Of a stretch of 64,000 bases of DNA, positions 1-9,155 are shown piece by piece. The DNA comes from Chlamydiota bacterium. Its GTDB lineage: Bacteria; Chlamydiota; Chlamydiia; Chlamydiales; Parachlamydiaceae. Below the pieces are notes generated by a model. It was not told the origin of the DNA and did not search any database. It was given only the letters and a program-made list of their open reading frames with translations. The stretch lies in the NCBI GenBank assembly GCA_013285965.1, contig JABDGQ010000004.1, forward strand, positions 59,717 through 123,716. The letters run 5' to 3'. The position numbers and the translations under genes are program-made. Numbering within the stretch: position 1 is the stretch's first letter; every line of letters begins with the position of its first letter.

Positions 1-601
1 AACCATGACAATAAGGAACATTGATATAGCCAACAAATGAGCGCCATTTTTCTTCCAACATCGGACCATCGACTAACGTACCTCCAAGTGGATTCGGACG
101 ATCCAATACTAACACTGGTATGCGTGCTTTAGCAGCCTCTTCCATAACATAAAAAAGTGTGGTTACATAAGTATATGAGCGTGAGCCAATGTCTTGAATG
201 TCATATATTAGAAGGGTTATATTTTTGAGCATAGCTGCTGTTGGACGACGAGTTGCCCCAAACAAACTATAGACAACAGTATTATCTTTATCTTTAACAC
301 TGCCTAATTGACCATCTGCCACATCAACATTTGCATAATGCGAACCTGTTAATCCATGTTCAGGGGCAAAAACAGCCTCCAAGACATATCCATAACGACT
401 AGCATTATCTTTAAATATTTGCACAGTGGAATCACCGCGCGAATCAATACCAGTATGATTAGTTATCAATCCTATATGCTGACCCGGCAACAAATGTTCG
501 TAACCAACATGAAATAAATTTTCTACCCCTAGTTGCACCTTACCAATTAAAGCAAAAAAAGGAAGAAGAAAAATAAAGAAAGCAACCAATAAACTGTGCA
601 T
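1..601 (-). CDS. namZ: NamZ/DUF1343 exo-N-acetylmuramidase, C-terminus beyond window
   Basis: The first 200 or so residues of a protein that runs off the left edge. Reading the minus strand from an ATG at 601, it opens with a hydrophobic signal peptide (MHSLLVAFFIFLLPFFALIG), then shows blocks typical of the DUF1343/NamZ family: GLITNHTGID, FAPEHGL, YDIQDIGSRSYTY and LDRPNPLGG near the visible end. Characterised NamZ enzymes remove terminal N-acetylmuramic acid from peptidoglycan fragments, so a periplasmic role in cell-wall recycling is likely; this is family knowledge. Starting inside the upstream gap and with its own signal peptide, it looks like a complete N-terminus. The gene lies just downstream of glgP on the same strand with an 83-base gap. 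The missing part prevents checking of the C-terminal domain. Confidence 0.82.
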   Translation of the reverse strand, partial: MHSLLVAFFIFLLPFFALIGKVQLGVENLFHVGYEHLLPGQHIGLITNHTGIDSRGDSTVQIFKDNASRYGYVLEAVFAPEHGLTGSHYANVDVADGQLGSVKDKDNTVVYSLFGATRRPTAAMLKNITLLIYDIQDIGSRSYTYVTTLFYVMEEAAKARIPVLVLDRPNPLGGTLVDGPMLEEKWRSFVGYINVPYCHG

Positions 602-684
602 ACGCTCTCAATTTAGACTTTTTGCAAAAAGCTAACATAGTTGCGTATTACAAGATACTTATTCTTACAATTTTCACCTTCTAT

Positions 685-3243
685 TTAAACGAAACATCGA
701 TTATGTACTTTGTATTCATAGCGAACTTTCTCCAACAACTCATTGTTAATCGGACAAGGTTCAATTCCCCAAATTAATTGCGCATAATTATGGACAGCAT
801 AATCAGAAGAAAACTTACCCATGCGCGCAATATTGTTTAAAACATATTCAGCCCACTTATTCTGATCTTTATAGAGCTCTTCTACTTTATTTTGAGTGTC
901 AACATAGCTTTGTAAATCTGCTAGCGTAAAATAACGATCGGCCATACCGCCATAGTGCGATTCGATTAATTTATGATAGAGATCACAAAATACTATATGC
1001 TCTTCTTCACTCTGTGCAAAAGTGCGGTCTCTTAAAGAATCAATCGCCTTTTTAAAGCCTGGATTTTGTTCATAAATATCTTTTGAGCGATAGTCATCAT
1101 TACGCAACTTAGTAATTTCATCAGCACTCTTCCCAAAGGCAAAAGGCCACCACTTACTAGTAATTTCATTTTCCATTTCAATATTGGCACCATCGCGCGT
1201 GCCAATAGTAAGGGCGCCATTAATGGTCATTTTCATATTACCAGTCCCAGAGGCTTCCGTACCTGCAGTAGAAATTTGTTCCGATAAATCTGCGGCGGGA
1301 ATTACAATTTCAGCGCGCGACACATTATAATTTTCTAAATATACAATTTTTAATTGATCGGCAATGGCTGGATCACGATTAACTTTGCGGGCGATACAAC
1401 AAATTAGACGAATAATATCTTTAGCTGTTTCATAACCAGCAGCGGCTTTGCCACCAATAATTGCAGTTCTTTTCACATGGCTTTGCGGATTTTCTAAAAG
1501 ATCAAAATATAACATAACCAGATAAAGGGCATTCATAAGTTGTCTTTTATATTCATGTATGCGCTTAATTTGGACATCAAAGATAGAATTGAGATCGATT
1601 AAAGGTGTAAAAGAGACTACTTCCCCGGACTGATCGCGCAACCTATTTTCTTTAGTCAAAAAGTCAATACATCGTATTTTATTTTTTCGTTTAATTTCCA
1701 AAAATTCTTCTTGAACAGCCAAATCGCTACTAAATTTTGCAAGGTCGATAATTTTAAGAAAATTAGTGATCCACTCATCACCAATATATTTAGTAATAAA
1801 GCGCGCTAATTCCGGATTGCACTCTAACAGCCAGCGTCGTTGTGTAACGCCATTAGTAATATTGATAAAGCGCTCTGGATACATTTCTGCAAAATCTCTA
1901 AAGATAGTTTTTTTCAAAATGTCCGAATGAAGTTTAGCTACGCCATTAATTTTATGTGAGCCAATTATTGCAAGATTAGCCATACGTACACGACCGTTTT
2001 CTAAGATAGACATCCGTCGAATCCGTTCTTCATCTTTAGGATATTTTGCTCGCACAATACTACAAAATTCATAATTGAGTCGTTCAATCACTTTGTATTG
2101 ACAAGGCAATAGATAGCTAAATAATCCCTGATCCCACTGTTCCAGAGCTTCACTTAAAATGGTATGGTTGGTGTAACCAGTACAAGCTTGCGTAATTTCA
2201 AAAGCTGCTTTCCAAGCAATATCGTAGGTCCCCGTCAATATACGCATTAATTCAGCAATGACTAATGATGGGTGTGTATCATTAATTTGAATGCGCACCT
2301 TATCTACAAATTGCCTAAAATTGCCAAAAATAGCCAAATGATGCCTGATGATATCTTGCAAAGATGCCGATACCAGTAGAAACTCCTGTTTGAGCCGCAC
2401 TCTTTTACCAATCTCGGTGTTATCGCTTGGATACAAAACATCAGTTAAAGTCGTATTCTCAGCGGCTTGATCGAGCCTGCCTGCATTATAGCGCTGCAAC
2501 AAAAAGTTGCGTGGCGAGTCTTTTGTGGACCATAGCCTTAAGGTAACTACAGAAAAATCGCTATTTTTACTATATCCTACAATGGGATAATCGTAAGCTA
2601 AAGCCCCTACTTCTTCGGCATCGCGTACTTCCAGTACTTCATCACCATTTATGTTGATGGTGGATTGCGGAGTGCCACAGAATTTGACATGCACACGCCG
2701 TTTATCGCGCCGAAATTCCCAGGGATTTTCGTTTAATAGCCAACAATCTGGCGCTTCTATTTGTATTCCATCCCAGATTTGTTGCTCAAAAATGCCATAT
2801 TGATAACGCAAACCATAACCTTGCGCAGGATAATGGTGGGTGGCCAATGAATCTAATAAGCATGAAGCTAAACGTCCTAGACCACCATTTCCAAGACCTG
2901 GATCATCTTCGCACTGTAAAATATCGCGAAAATTGCGATTCATTTTTTGCAATACAATGCCTACTACTTCCGATGAACATAAATTAGTAATATTATTGAG
3001 AAAGAAACGACCTGGTAAATACTCTAGTGAAAAATAATAGACAATCCGTGCTTTTTGTGAAGCGATAGTTTGTGCACTAGCCATCCAGTTAATCATTGTC
3101 TCTTCGCGTATAGCGTAACTCAAAGCACAATAGAATTCGTTGGCAGTGGCCTCTTCAGCGGTGCGACCAATAAAACTGATCAAATATGATCGAACGCGTT
3201 TAATTAGCTCAGCGGCTACCAATTCAGATTGAATGGGGATCAT
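685..3243 (-). CDS. glgP: Glycogen/maltodextrin phosphorylase
   Basis: At 852 residues this is close to the family's usual length. It shortens alpha-1,4-glucan chains with phosphate, releasing glucose 1-phosphate in the cytoplasm. Visible landmarks are EDDPGLGNGGLGRLASC near residue 115, the RIQINDTHPSL block, DVQIKRIHEYKRQLMN, and the pyridoxal-phosphate region EASGTGNMKMTINGALTIGT followed by DGANIEM, which holds the cofactor lysine. The start is supported by a GAGGTAGG ribosome site immediately upstream. Chlamydiae store glycogen and keep glgP, so this fits the lineage. It is transcribed away from the membrane-protein pair at 3362. Assignment is very secure; the exact glucan preference (glycogen or short maltodextrin) cannot be read from sequence. 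Confidence 0.96.
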   Translation of the reverse strand: MIPIQSELVAAELIKRVRSYLISFIGRTAEEATANEFYCALSYAIREETMINWMASAQTIASQKARIVYYFSLEYLPGRFFLNNITNLCSSEVVGIVLQKMNRNFRDILQCEDDPGLGNGGLGRLASCLLDSLATHHYPAQGYGLRYQYGIFEQQIWDGIQIEAPDCWLLNENPWEFRRDKRRVHVKFCGTPQSTININGDEVLEVRDAEEVGALAYDYPIVGYSKNSDFSVVTLRLWSTKDSPRNFLLQRYNAGRLDQAAENTTLTDVLYPSDNTEIGKRVRLKQEFLLVSASLQDIIRHHLAIFGNFRQFVDKVRIQINDTHPSLVIAELMRILTGTYDIAWKAAFEITQACTGYTNHTILSEALEQWDQGLFSYLLPCQYKVIERLNYEFCSIVRAKYPKDEERIRRMSILENGRVRMANLAIIGSHKINGVAKLHSDILKKTIFRDFAEMYPERFINITNGVTQRRWLLECNPELARFITKYIGDEWITNFLKIIDLAKFSSDLAVQEEFLEIKRKNKIRCIDFLTKENRLRDQSGEVVSFTPLIDLNSIFDVQIKRIHEYKRQLMNALYLVMLYFDLLENPQSHVKRTAIIGGKAAAGYETAKDIIRLICCIARKVNRDPAIADQLKIVYLENYNVSRAEIVIPAADLSEQISTAGTEASGTGNMKMTINGALTIGTRDGANIEMENEITSKWWPFAFGKSADEITKLRNDDYRSKDIYEQNPGFKKAIDSLRDRTFAQSEEEHIVFCDLYHKLIESHYGGMADRYFTLADLQSYVDTQNKVEELYKDQNKWAEYVLNNIARMGKFSSDYAVHNYAQLIWGIEPCPINNELLEKVRYEYKVHNRCFV

Positions 3244-3361
3244 TCCTACCTCATAGATAATTTTTTAACATAAAAATTTTAAATTAACATATCATTGCAT
3301 TAATATGCGAGTTTAGAGCCTTAAATTTTTGTTTTTTCAAATACTTTCAACAGGATTCAAT

Positions 3362-3541
3362 GTGCTGTGGCAACACGTAATAAAAGGTATTTTGGCATTT
3401 TTTATTGCCATAATGATTTACGTAGCATGGGTAGCCTATTCGCGTCCCTCAGGCTTTGCCGGCATGAATATGTCCGATGTACAACAAGCGCGTCATGAGT
3501 TCAATATTTTGCATTCGGATGCCAAAGTTAAGTCAAAATGA
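3362..3541 (+). CDS. Small single-pass membrane protein upstream of SafE-like gene
   Basis: A 59-residue protein with one transmembrane helix (about residues 8-28) and a hydrophilic tail ending in DAKVKSK. A GTG start at 3362 is chosen because AGGA lies six bases upstream; a longer reading from TTG at 3329 has no ribosome site. Its stop overlaps the start of the next gene by four bases, so the two are translationally coupled. Small membrane proteins next to SafE-like proteins are common in cbb3 oxidase assembly loci (CcoS or FixH types), but no motif here proves that link. Function is unknown. Confidence 0.6.
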   Translation: MLWQHVIKGILAFFIAIMIYVAWVAYSRPSGFAGMNMSDVQQARHEFNILHSDAKVKSK

Positions 3542-4236
3542 CCCTTTTCATTTCTCTATTACCCCTCTATATATTTGGTAATATTCATTGTTTAGGTATG
3601 TGTGGTCCTTTAGTAATGTTGATTGGCCAACATCGTTATCGTTTTTGGTATTTTATAGGGCGCCTTTCTTCTTTTGCCATGGCTGGCTGGCTGGCGGGCG
3701 CGGCTGGCATGGTCGTATATTTAACGTTGCACGACTATTATATTGCCGAGTTAATATCGTTATTATGCGGTACATTAATGATAGTTTGGGGATTGCAGCG
3801 TTTAACCAATTTTAATTTTTTTTCTTCTAAAAAAAGACATTCCTACACTCGCTTAAATAAAATTCAAAAATGGTTAGCGTCCCTTTTATTGCAAGACTCA
3901 GGCTGGACAACTTTTTTATTTGGCTTTTTTACAGTCGCCTTGCCTTGTGGACAGACCTTGCTTGTTTTTTCAGCATGTGCCTTAACTGGAGATGCCTGGA
4001 TAGGATTATTTAACGGCTTTGCATTGGCAATCTTTACCACGCCCTCTCTTTTTTTGGCCATGCATACCATAAATTGGCTGGGTCGTTTTAAAAAATATGA
4101 ACGTTTAATATTAAGCTCAAGTGCTATTGTGGTTGGCACCTTAGCTTTTAGTCGCGGTTTGGCAGGCATTGGTTGGATTCAACATTGGATCATCAATCCC
4201 ACCGCTTCCCCTCCTTATCACTTTGTGATTTATTAA
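3538..4236 (+). CDS. SafE/UreH-like membrane protein (TauE/SafE superfamily)
   Basis: A 232-residue polytopic membrane protein with about six predicted helices. The opening block FGNIHCLGMCGPLVMLIG carries the HCxGMCGP motif of the SafE_2/UreH-like group, and a second half-motif, TVALPCGQTLLVFSACAL, appears near residue 135. This duplicated Cys-containing pattern resembles DsbD-type membrane domains and is found in proteins placed beside cytochrome cbb3 or copper-handling genes. A role in metal or electron transfer for oxidase assembly is an inference from that family context; no oxidase gene lies in this window. It overlaps the preceding small membrane gene (ATGA junction). The protein ends close to an AT-rich stretch containing a short match to repeat family 2. 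Confidence 0.75.
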   Translation: MTLFISLLPLYIFGNIHCLGMCGPLVMLIGQHRYRFWYFIGRLSSFAMAGWLAGAAGMVVYLTLHDYYIAELISLLCGTLMIVWGLQRLTNFNFFSSKKRHSYTRLNKIQKWLASLLLQDSGWTTFLFGFFTVALPCGQTLLVFSACALTGDAWIGLFNGFALAIFTTPSLFLAMHTINWLGRFKKYERLILSSSAIVVGTLAFSRGLAGIGWIQHWIINPTASPPYHFVIY

Positions 4237-4332
4237 ATAAACTTCGAAATTACATTTAATTGCAATTAATTACCTATTATAATAAAATTGTAAACCATCA
4301 ACGTAATAATTATGCATTTTATAGGAATTAAT

Positions 4333-5145
4333 ATGATACCCGGCTGGCTTCCTGAAAACATTTATAATAACGTTAACGATAGTAGATTATATGCTTACGC
4401 AGCTACTTCAGCAATAATTGAAAGAATATCGCAATGCATTATAATAATATTAAATACTTTCACTTATCTACACAGTACACTCTCAAAAATAAATGCAAGA
4501 CCTCTCAATGGCAATGGAAGTCTAATACACTCTATACAAAATCAGCTACTTCAGATTTTAGCCAAAGCCGAGAATAGTGACTCTAATGCTATTTTTATAA
4601 AGCAGATAACTCAAGCACTAAACAACAACCCCTCTCAAGACGAATTGTCTATATTTCAAGATATAATAAATATCATCAACAATATATCGCCACTTTCTAA
4701 TGCAGATAATGGTTGTTTAAATGGTTGTGAATTTTTAATAGCCATTTTGAAAGGGGCGCACGTACATATAAATGATGCTGATTTTTATTACAATTGGGGG
4801 AAACTTTCTGATGGCTATAAACGCATCTCAAGCCACCCTTCCAAAAAAAATTGTCCTCAATACAGTATAAATGGACCATGGTTACATACCATCTTATTTG
4901 GGATCGTAACAAATAAAGAGAGTCAAGATTTAACTTTTTTCCAACTAGAAAATTCAGCCTTTGGAGCAATACCAGGTTGTGGATATAGAGAAATGTTAAG
5001 ACAAAATGCAATACATGCCATTGATTACGTAAAATATAAAGCTAGGGGATTGAATCAGGGTCCTTATGGACAATCTGAATTTAAAGATAAAAACCCTATT
5101 TTGCTATTTAAAGAAGATGATCACTGGATTGCTAAAAAAACATAA
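4333..5145 (+). CDS. Unknown protein with hydrophobic N-terminal segment
   Basis: I do not recognise this 270-residue protein. The start at 4333 is preferred over 4312 because AGGA precedes it at suitable spacing. Near residues 30-45 there is a hydrophobic stretch (QCIIIILNTFTYL), and the middle is rich in Asn, Ile and Gln. The C-terminal half contains aromatic-rich blocks (DADFYYNWGKLSDGYK, GPWLHTILFGIV) and a short Gly-Cys turn, AIPGCGYREML. There is no clear signal peptide. It stands alone between a SafE-like gene and rpmG, with over 200 bases on the downstream side. The Asn-rich composition and lack of conserved motifs are typical of lineage-specific proteins, including possible effectors, but nothing here demonstrates secretion. 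Confidence 0.6.
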   Translation: MIPGWLPENIYNNVNDSRLYAYAATSAIIERISQCIIIILNTFTYLHSTLSKINARPLNGNGSLIHSIQNQLLQILAKAENSDSNAIFIKQITQALNNNPSQDELSIFQDIINIINNISPLSNADNGCLNGCEFLIAILKGAHVHINDADFYYNWGKLSDGYKRISSHPSKKNCPQYSINGPWLHTILFGIVTNKESQDLTFFQLENSAFGAIPGCGYREMLRQNAIHAIDYVKYKARGLNQGPYGQSEFKDKNPILLFKEDDHWIAKKT

Positions 5146-5352
5146 TCACTACGATTAGAAGGTTTGATTTGGAGTTCTTGCATTAAATGCATTCGATTAG
5201 TTAGACTAATAGAAATGTTTCAAACTACCTGTCATTAAGACAACAGATCTCCTACACAATCGACATTTTCCATGTAATTAATACAGCAGGCACATTAAGT
5301 TTGATCGACCAATTAGTTAATATTCAGACTATTATTTCAATAAGGGTATAAA

Positions 5353-5508
5353 ATGGCAAGCAAGCGTGAAAATATTATTTTACAAAGCTCTAAAAGTCAC
5401 TTTCGCTATTCTACAAGCAAAAACAAAACTTCTACACCCGGACGCATGACATTAAAAAAATACGACCCAATCGTACGCGAAAGAGTGGAATTTAAAGAGA
5501 CCAAATAA
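5353..5508 (+). CDS. rpmG: 50S ribosomal protein L33
   Basis: A 51-residue basic protein beginning [20 protein letters not shown] and containing [17 protein letters not shown], which is the diagnostic core of bacterial L33. It has no CxxC pairs, so it is the zinc-independent form. It binds 23S rRNA near the E site of the large subunit. The order rpmG, then LolC/E permease, then LolD ATPase matches C. trachomatis CT150-CT152 as I remember it, which supports both this call and the chlamydial assignment. The gene is preceded by a weakly structured AT-rich gap of about 200 bases. Confidence 0.95.
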   Translation: MASKRENIILQSSKSHFRYSTSKNKTSTPGRMTLKKYDPIVRERVEFKETK

Positions 5509-5593
5509 ACCATATCCAAGCGACTTTGATCAGCGTATTTTGTCGTCATAGTCACCTGCCAAGCAGTACTTCTTAACAATTTCTATCGAGAAT

Positions 5594-7738
5594 ATGTTTG
5601 AGTTTTCCGTTGCCTGTAAATATCTTAGACCACGACGACGACAGTTATCTGTCTCCGTGATCAGTCTAGTGGCTATTTCGGTAATTGCCGTGGTAGCTTG
5701 GTTGGTGGTGGTGTTTTTTTCTGTCTCAGAGGGATTAGAGCAAAGTTGGATTCGCAAATTAACTGCCCTTACTGCACCATTGCGCATCACACCTACAGAA
5801 GGTTACTATCAATCGTACTATTATCAGATAGATGCATTGAGTGATGCCTCTAATTACACTTTACAGAGCATTGAACAAAAGCGTCTCTCTTCATTGACCG
5901 ATCCATACAATATAGAAATCGACCAAGAAATTCCAGATAATTGGCCGAGCGCTGATTTAAATGCACAAGGAAAGCTTAAAGATCTAGTAAAATTAGCTTA
6001 CCAAGCACTAACAGAAGTTAATGACATTGCTGGTTTACAAGCGCATGATTTTGAGTTAACACCCACTCATATTCGCTTGAATATGATCCGCCCGGCGACT
6101 CTATTGCATGGTGCCGACATGCATAATACACGTACCACATCGTCTGTTTCATACCCTGCCTATTTAGGCAATTTTGATCCACACAATACGCAAATCAAAC
6201 AAACACTATTGCCAGTAGAAATCAACGATATTAATAATTTTTTTAATTTATTAGATTTGGCACCCTCCGCTAGTAGCAATGAAAAAACAACCCATCTTTT
6301 TTTTAACCAGACCATTTTGCAAGATAGAATCAAAGATTTCTTGCAAAATATCAGCATTACACACTTGAAAGTTAGCCCAGCTGGGTGGAACATACCAAAA
6401 AACATCCTGCCTGATAGTTTTAATTGGAAAGTGTGCTTCATTATGAAAGACAATCGTATTATACGAGTAATGATTCCAGAAAATGAGAGTGAATTAAATT
6501 CTTTATTTAATACCCTTGAAACACAAGGGCTAAAAATCGTTCGAGGTTTTTTGCATAAAAAAGAAAATGCAATATCAGCACTATTAGCTAATCAGCCCCC
6601 ACAAACACTTACTGCTAACACACCACTAACATTGACTGAAGGGGGGCGTTTTGCCGCAAAATTTGAAATGCATTCATTAAATAAAATACACCAAATTAAT
6701 GAATTAATATTTCAGCTATCCTTAAATATACAAAACACTCCACTTTCAGGGAAAGTTCGGTTTCAAGGCTTACAAATTGCAGACGCAGACATTGAACCCT
6801 CCGCACAAGATTTATTATGGCTCAGTAATACAAATAATGTTAATAACGACACCCTTATTTTACCCCAAGATAAACAGATTGGTGAAGGTATTATCCTACC
6901 TAAAAGTTTTCGCACTGTTGGAGTCATGATGGGCGATCGTGGTACCTTAAATTACATCGAATCTACTGCCAGTACAATTCAGGAGCAATTTATCCCCATT
7001 TATGTAGCAGGGTTTTATGATCCAGGCATTATCCCCATTGGCAGTAAATTTTTATTAGGCAGCCCTACTTTAACCTCATTAATTCGGTCATCTTACGGAA
7101 GCTCCATTAATGAACAAGCTGGTTTAACTAATGGCATTAATGTCCGCTTCAGAGATCTTGAACAAGCACATAAATTAAAACATATTTTACAAAAGAAATT
7201 TGAAGAAAAAGGTATTGCTCGTTATTGGAAAATTGAAACTTTCCGCGATTATGAATTTGCACATGAAATCATGCAAGAGTTGCAAAACCAAAAAACCATT
7301 TTTATGTTAATTGCTTTGATTATTATTCTAGTTGCCTGCTCAAACATCGTTTCTATGCTTATAATATTAGTGAATGATAAGAAAAAAGAGATTGGCATTT
7401 TGCGCGCTATGGGGGCCTCCTCTTACAGTATCGCTTTAATTTTCGGCTCAGCCGGCGCCTGCATCGGGATTGTGGGTAGTTTTTTAGGAATAACCTTAGC
7501 TATATTTACTTTACACCATTTAGATTCCTTTTTAGCTCTGATCAGCATCATTAGTGGACAAACATTAATTAATCCTGCTTTGTATTACACTAAAACATTA
7601 GCACCTACATTAAGCCCCTCCGCTTTAGCTTTTGTGTTTATAGCAACATTAGCCATTTCTTTGTTGGCAGGGATTGTCCCTGCCATCAAAGCTTGCTCAT
7701 TACGCCCCTCTAATATCCTAAAAACTGGTAGTGATTAG
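5594..7738 (+). CDS. lolC: LolC/LolE-type lipoprotein-releasing permease
   Basis: The 714-residue protein has an N-terminal inner-membrane helix (about residues 20-45, MFEFSVACKYLRPRRRQLSV leading into it), a long periplasmic domain, and three C-terminal helices of the FtsX type. The coupling region EIGILRAMGASSYSIALIFG near residue 600 and the closing ALAISLLAGIVPAIKACSLRPS are classic for LolC/E. With LolD it would extract lipoproteins from the inner membrane. Only one permease gene is present, so it probably works as a homodimer, as proposed for other bacteria with a single LolF-like subunit. The periplasmic domain is notably longer than that of E. coli LolC/E (about 400 residues in total). 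The last eight bases overlap a possible GTG start for lolD. Confidence 0.9.
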   Translation: MFEFSVACKYLRPRRRQLSVSVISLVAISVIAVVAWLVVVFFSVSEGLEQSWIRKLTALTAPLRITPTEGYYQSYYYQIDALSDASNYTLQSIEQKRLSSLTDPYNIEIDQEIPDNWPSADLNAQGKLKDLVKLAYQALTEVNDIAGLQAHDFELTPTHIRLNMIRPATLLHGADMHNTRTTSSVSYPAYLGNFDPHNTQIKQTLLPVEINDINNFFNLLDLAPSASSNEKTTHLFFNQTILQDRIKDFLQNISITHLKVSPAGWNIPKNILPDSFNWKVCFIMKDNRIIRVMIPENESELNSLFNTLETQGLKIVRGFLHKKENAISALLANQPPQTLTANTPLTLTEGGRFAAKFEMHSLNKIHQINELIFQLSLNIQNTPLSGKVRFQGLQIADADIEPSAQDLLWLSNTNNVNNDTLILPQDKQIGEGIILPKSFRTVGVMMGDRGTLNYIESTASTIQEQFIPIYVAGFYDPGIIPIGSKFLLGSPTLTSLIRSSYGSSINEQAGLTNGINVRFRDLEQAHKLKHILQKKFEEKGIARYWKIETFRDYEFAHEIMQELQNQKTIFMLIALIIILVACSNIVSMLIILVNDKKKEIGILRAMGASSYSIALIFGSAGACIGIVGSFLGITLAIFTLHHLDSFLALISIISGQTLINPALYYTKTLAPTLSPSALAFVFIATLAISLLAGIVPAIKACSLRPSNILKTGSD

Positions 7739-7739
7739 T

Positions 7740-8426
7740 ATGAGCGTATTGTTAGAAGCTAAAAATATTAGCAAAAAATTTTACCATCCCACTCAAATAG
7801 AGATTTTAAAGAACATTCATTTGAGAATAGAAGGTGGCGATTCAGTAGCTATTATCGGTCGCTCAGGTGAAGGAAAAAGTACATTATTGCAAATATTTGG
7901 CTGTTTGGAAGAGGCCTGTAAGGGTGATTTATGGATTGATCAACAACTGATCACCTCAAAGAATCGCGCTAAAATACTCAATCAAAAACTTGGTTTTGTT
8001 TTTCAATCTTTTCATTTACTGGAAGATTATACAGTATTAGAGAACATATTAATGCCTGCCCGCATTGCCCGTCAAAGTGCTGGATTAAATAGTCCCATGA
8101 CAAAGCGTGCTTGGCAATTGTTGGCACAAGTAGGTTTAACCACGCGCGCCCATTTCCAAGTGCGCCTATTATCAGGTGGTGAAAAGCAACGGGTGGCCAT
8201 AGCAAGGGCTATGTGCAACGATCCAGCTATTATTATGGCCGATGAGCCATCAGGCAATCTAGATCGCCAAACTGGACAACTAGTGCACCAATTATTACTA
8301 GATTTTGCCAGGCAAACAGAAAAAGCATTACTAATTGTTACGCACGATCAAGAATTAGCAGCAGCATGCTCGCGCTGTTATGAATTGCGCGATGGTCAAT
8401 TACATGCCTATGCTCAAGGGAACTAA
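7740..8426 (+). CDS. lolD: LolD, lipoprotein-releasing ABC transporter ATPase
   Basis: A 228-residue ABC ATPase. It shows Walker A (GRSGEGKST), the Q-loop (GFVFQSFHLLEDYT), the signature LLSGGEKQRVAIARAM, Walker B (PAIIMADEPSGNLD) and the switch histidine (LIVTHDQELA). The FHLL-x-DYT-x-LEN spacing is characteristic of LolD/MacB-type ATPases. It powers the LolC/E permease encoded immediately upstream. An in-frame GTG lies nine bases earlier at 7731, overlapping the permease stop; the ATG at 7740 (MSVLLEAKNISKKF) gives the usual N-terminus. A cytoplasmic, membrane-associated location is expected. Confidence 0.94.
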   Translation: MSVLLEAKNISKKFYHPTQIEILKNIHLRIEGGDSVAIIGRSGEGKSTLLQIFGCLEEACKGDLWIDQQLITSKNRAKILNQKLGFVFQSFHLLEDYTVLENILMPARIARQSAGLNSPMTKRAWQLLAQVGLTTRAHFQVRLLSGGEKQRVAIARAMCNDPAIIMADEPSGNLDRQTGQLVHQLLLDFARQTEKALLIVTHDQELAAACSRCYELRDGQLHAYAQGN

Positions 8427-8458
8427 AATAAAAAACTGAAAGTTAATGGTAATAAAAA

Positions 8459-9154
8459 ATGCAAAAAACTAAAATTTTATTAATTGAAGATGAAGAAGAC
8501 ATTGCTTTATTAATCAAGATACAAGCTGAATTAGCCGGTTATAAAGTACATACTGAAGTAGACGGTTTAAATGGCTATTTAGCAATTGAGCGAGAGAAAC
8601 CTGATTTGATTCTTTTAGATGTTATGTTACCTGGTTTAAATGGATTAGATTTATGTCGCAAAATCCGCAATAACGGAGCTTACGCACACATTCCCATCAT
8701 CATAATCTCGGCCAAAACCGAAGAGCTTGACGTAGTACTAGGATTGGAATTAGGTGCTGATGACTATGTAGCCAAACCTTTCTCTTTAAAAGTTTTATTT
8801 TCGCGAGTTAAAGCAGTTATGCGTCGTGGTAAAGAAGGTGAGGGTGAAAGTGAAAGCAAAGCTATCGTCTTTGGTGACTTTACTATGGAAGTTGACCGTT
8901 ACTTATTGCGAAAAAAAGACAAAACTATTTATTTAACTTTATCAGAATTTGGCATTTTACGTCGTTTATTAACTAATCGCGGAAAAGTACTCACACGCAA
9001 CCAGCTGCTTGATGATGTACAAAACGATGATGCTTTTATCATTGATCGCAACATCGATGTACATATTGCTTCGCTGCGCAAAAAGCTTGGTCCAAACTTT
9101 CATGGCATTGAAACGGTACGCGGTGTGGGCTACAGATTTAAAGATGACGAGTAG
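8459..9154 (+). CDS. OmpR/PhoB-family response regulator (orphan, ChxR relative?)
   Basis: This 231-residue protein has an N-terminal receiver and a C-terminal winged helix. The receiver keeps the acidic pair (EDEED near residue 10), the phosphoacceptor Asp54 in LILLDVMLPG, Ser84 in place of the usual Ser/Thr switch, and Lys106 in AKPF, so it should be phosphorylatable. The DNA-binding domain contains LTLSEFGILRRLL and the closing VDVHIASLRKKLG-like block (here NIDVHIASLRKKLG) and GVGYRF. No histidine kinase is adjacent. C. trachomatis has an OmpR-type regulator, ChxR, that lost the phosphorylation site; this protein could be the ancestral, intact form, but orthology is not proven. It ends one base before the convergent carboxypeptidase gene. 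Confidence 0.9.
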   Translation: MQKTKILLIEDEEDIALLIKIQAELAGYKVHTEVDGLNGYLAIEREKPDLILLDVMLPGLNGLDLCRKIRNNGAYAHIPIIIISAKTEELDVVLGLELGADDYVAKPFSLKVLFSRVKAVMRRGKEGEGESESKAIVFGDFTMEVDRYLLRKKDKTIYLTLSEFGILRRLLTNRGKVLTRNQLLDDVQNDDAFIIDRNIDVHIASLRKKLGPNFHGIETVRGVGYRFKDDE

Positions 9155-9155
9155 A

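Noticed and set aside
3329..3361. TTG start for the small membrane protein at 3362
   Set aside because: No ribosome site precedes the TTG, whereas AGGA precedes the GTG at 3362.
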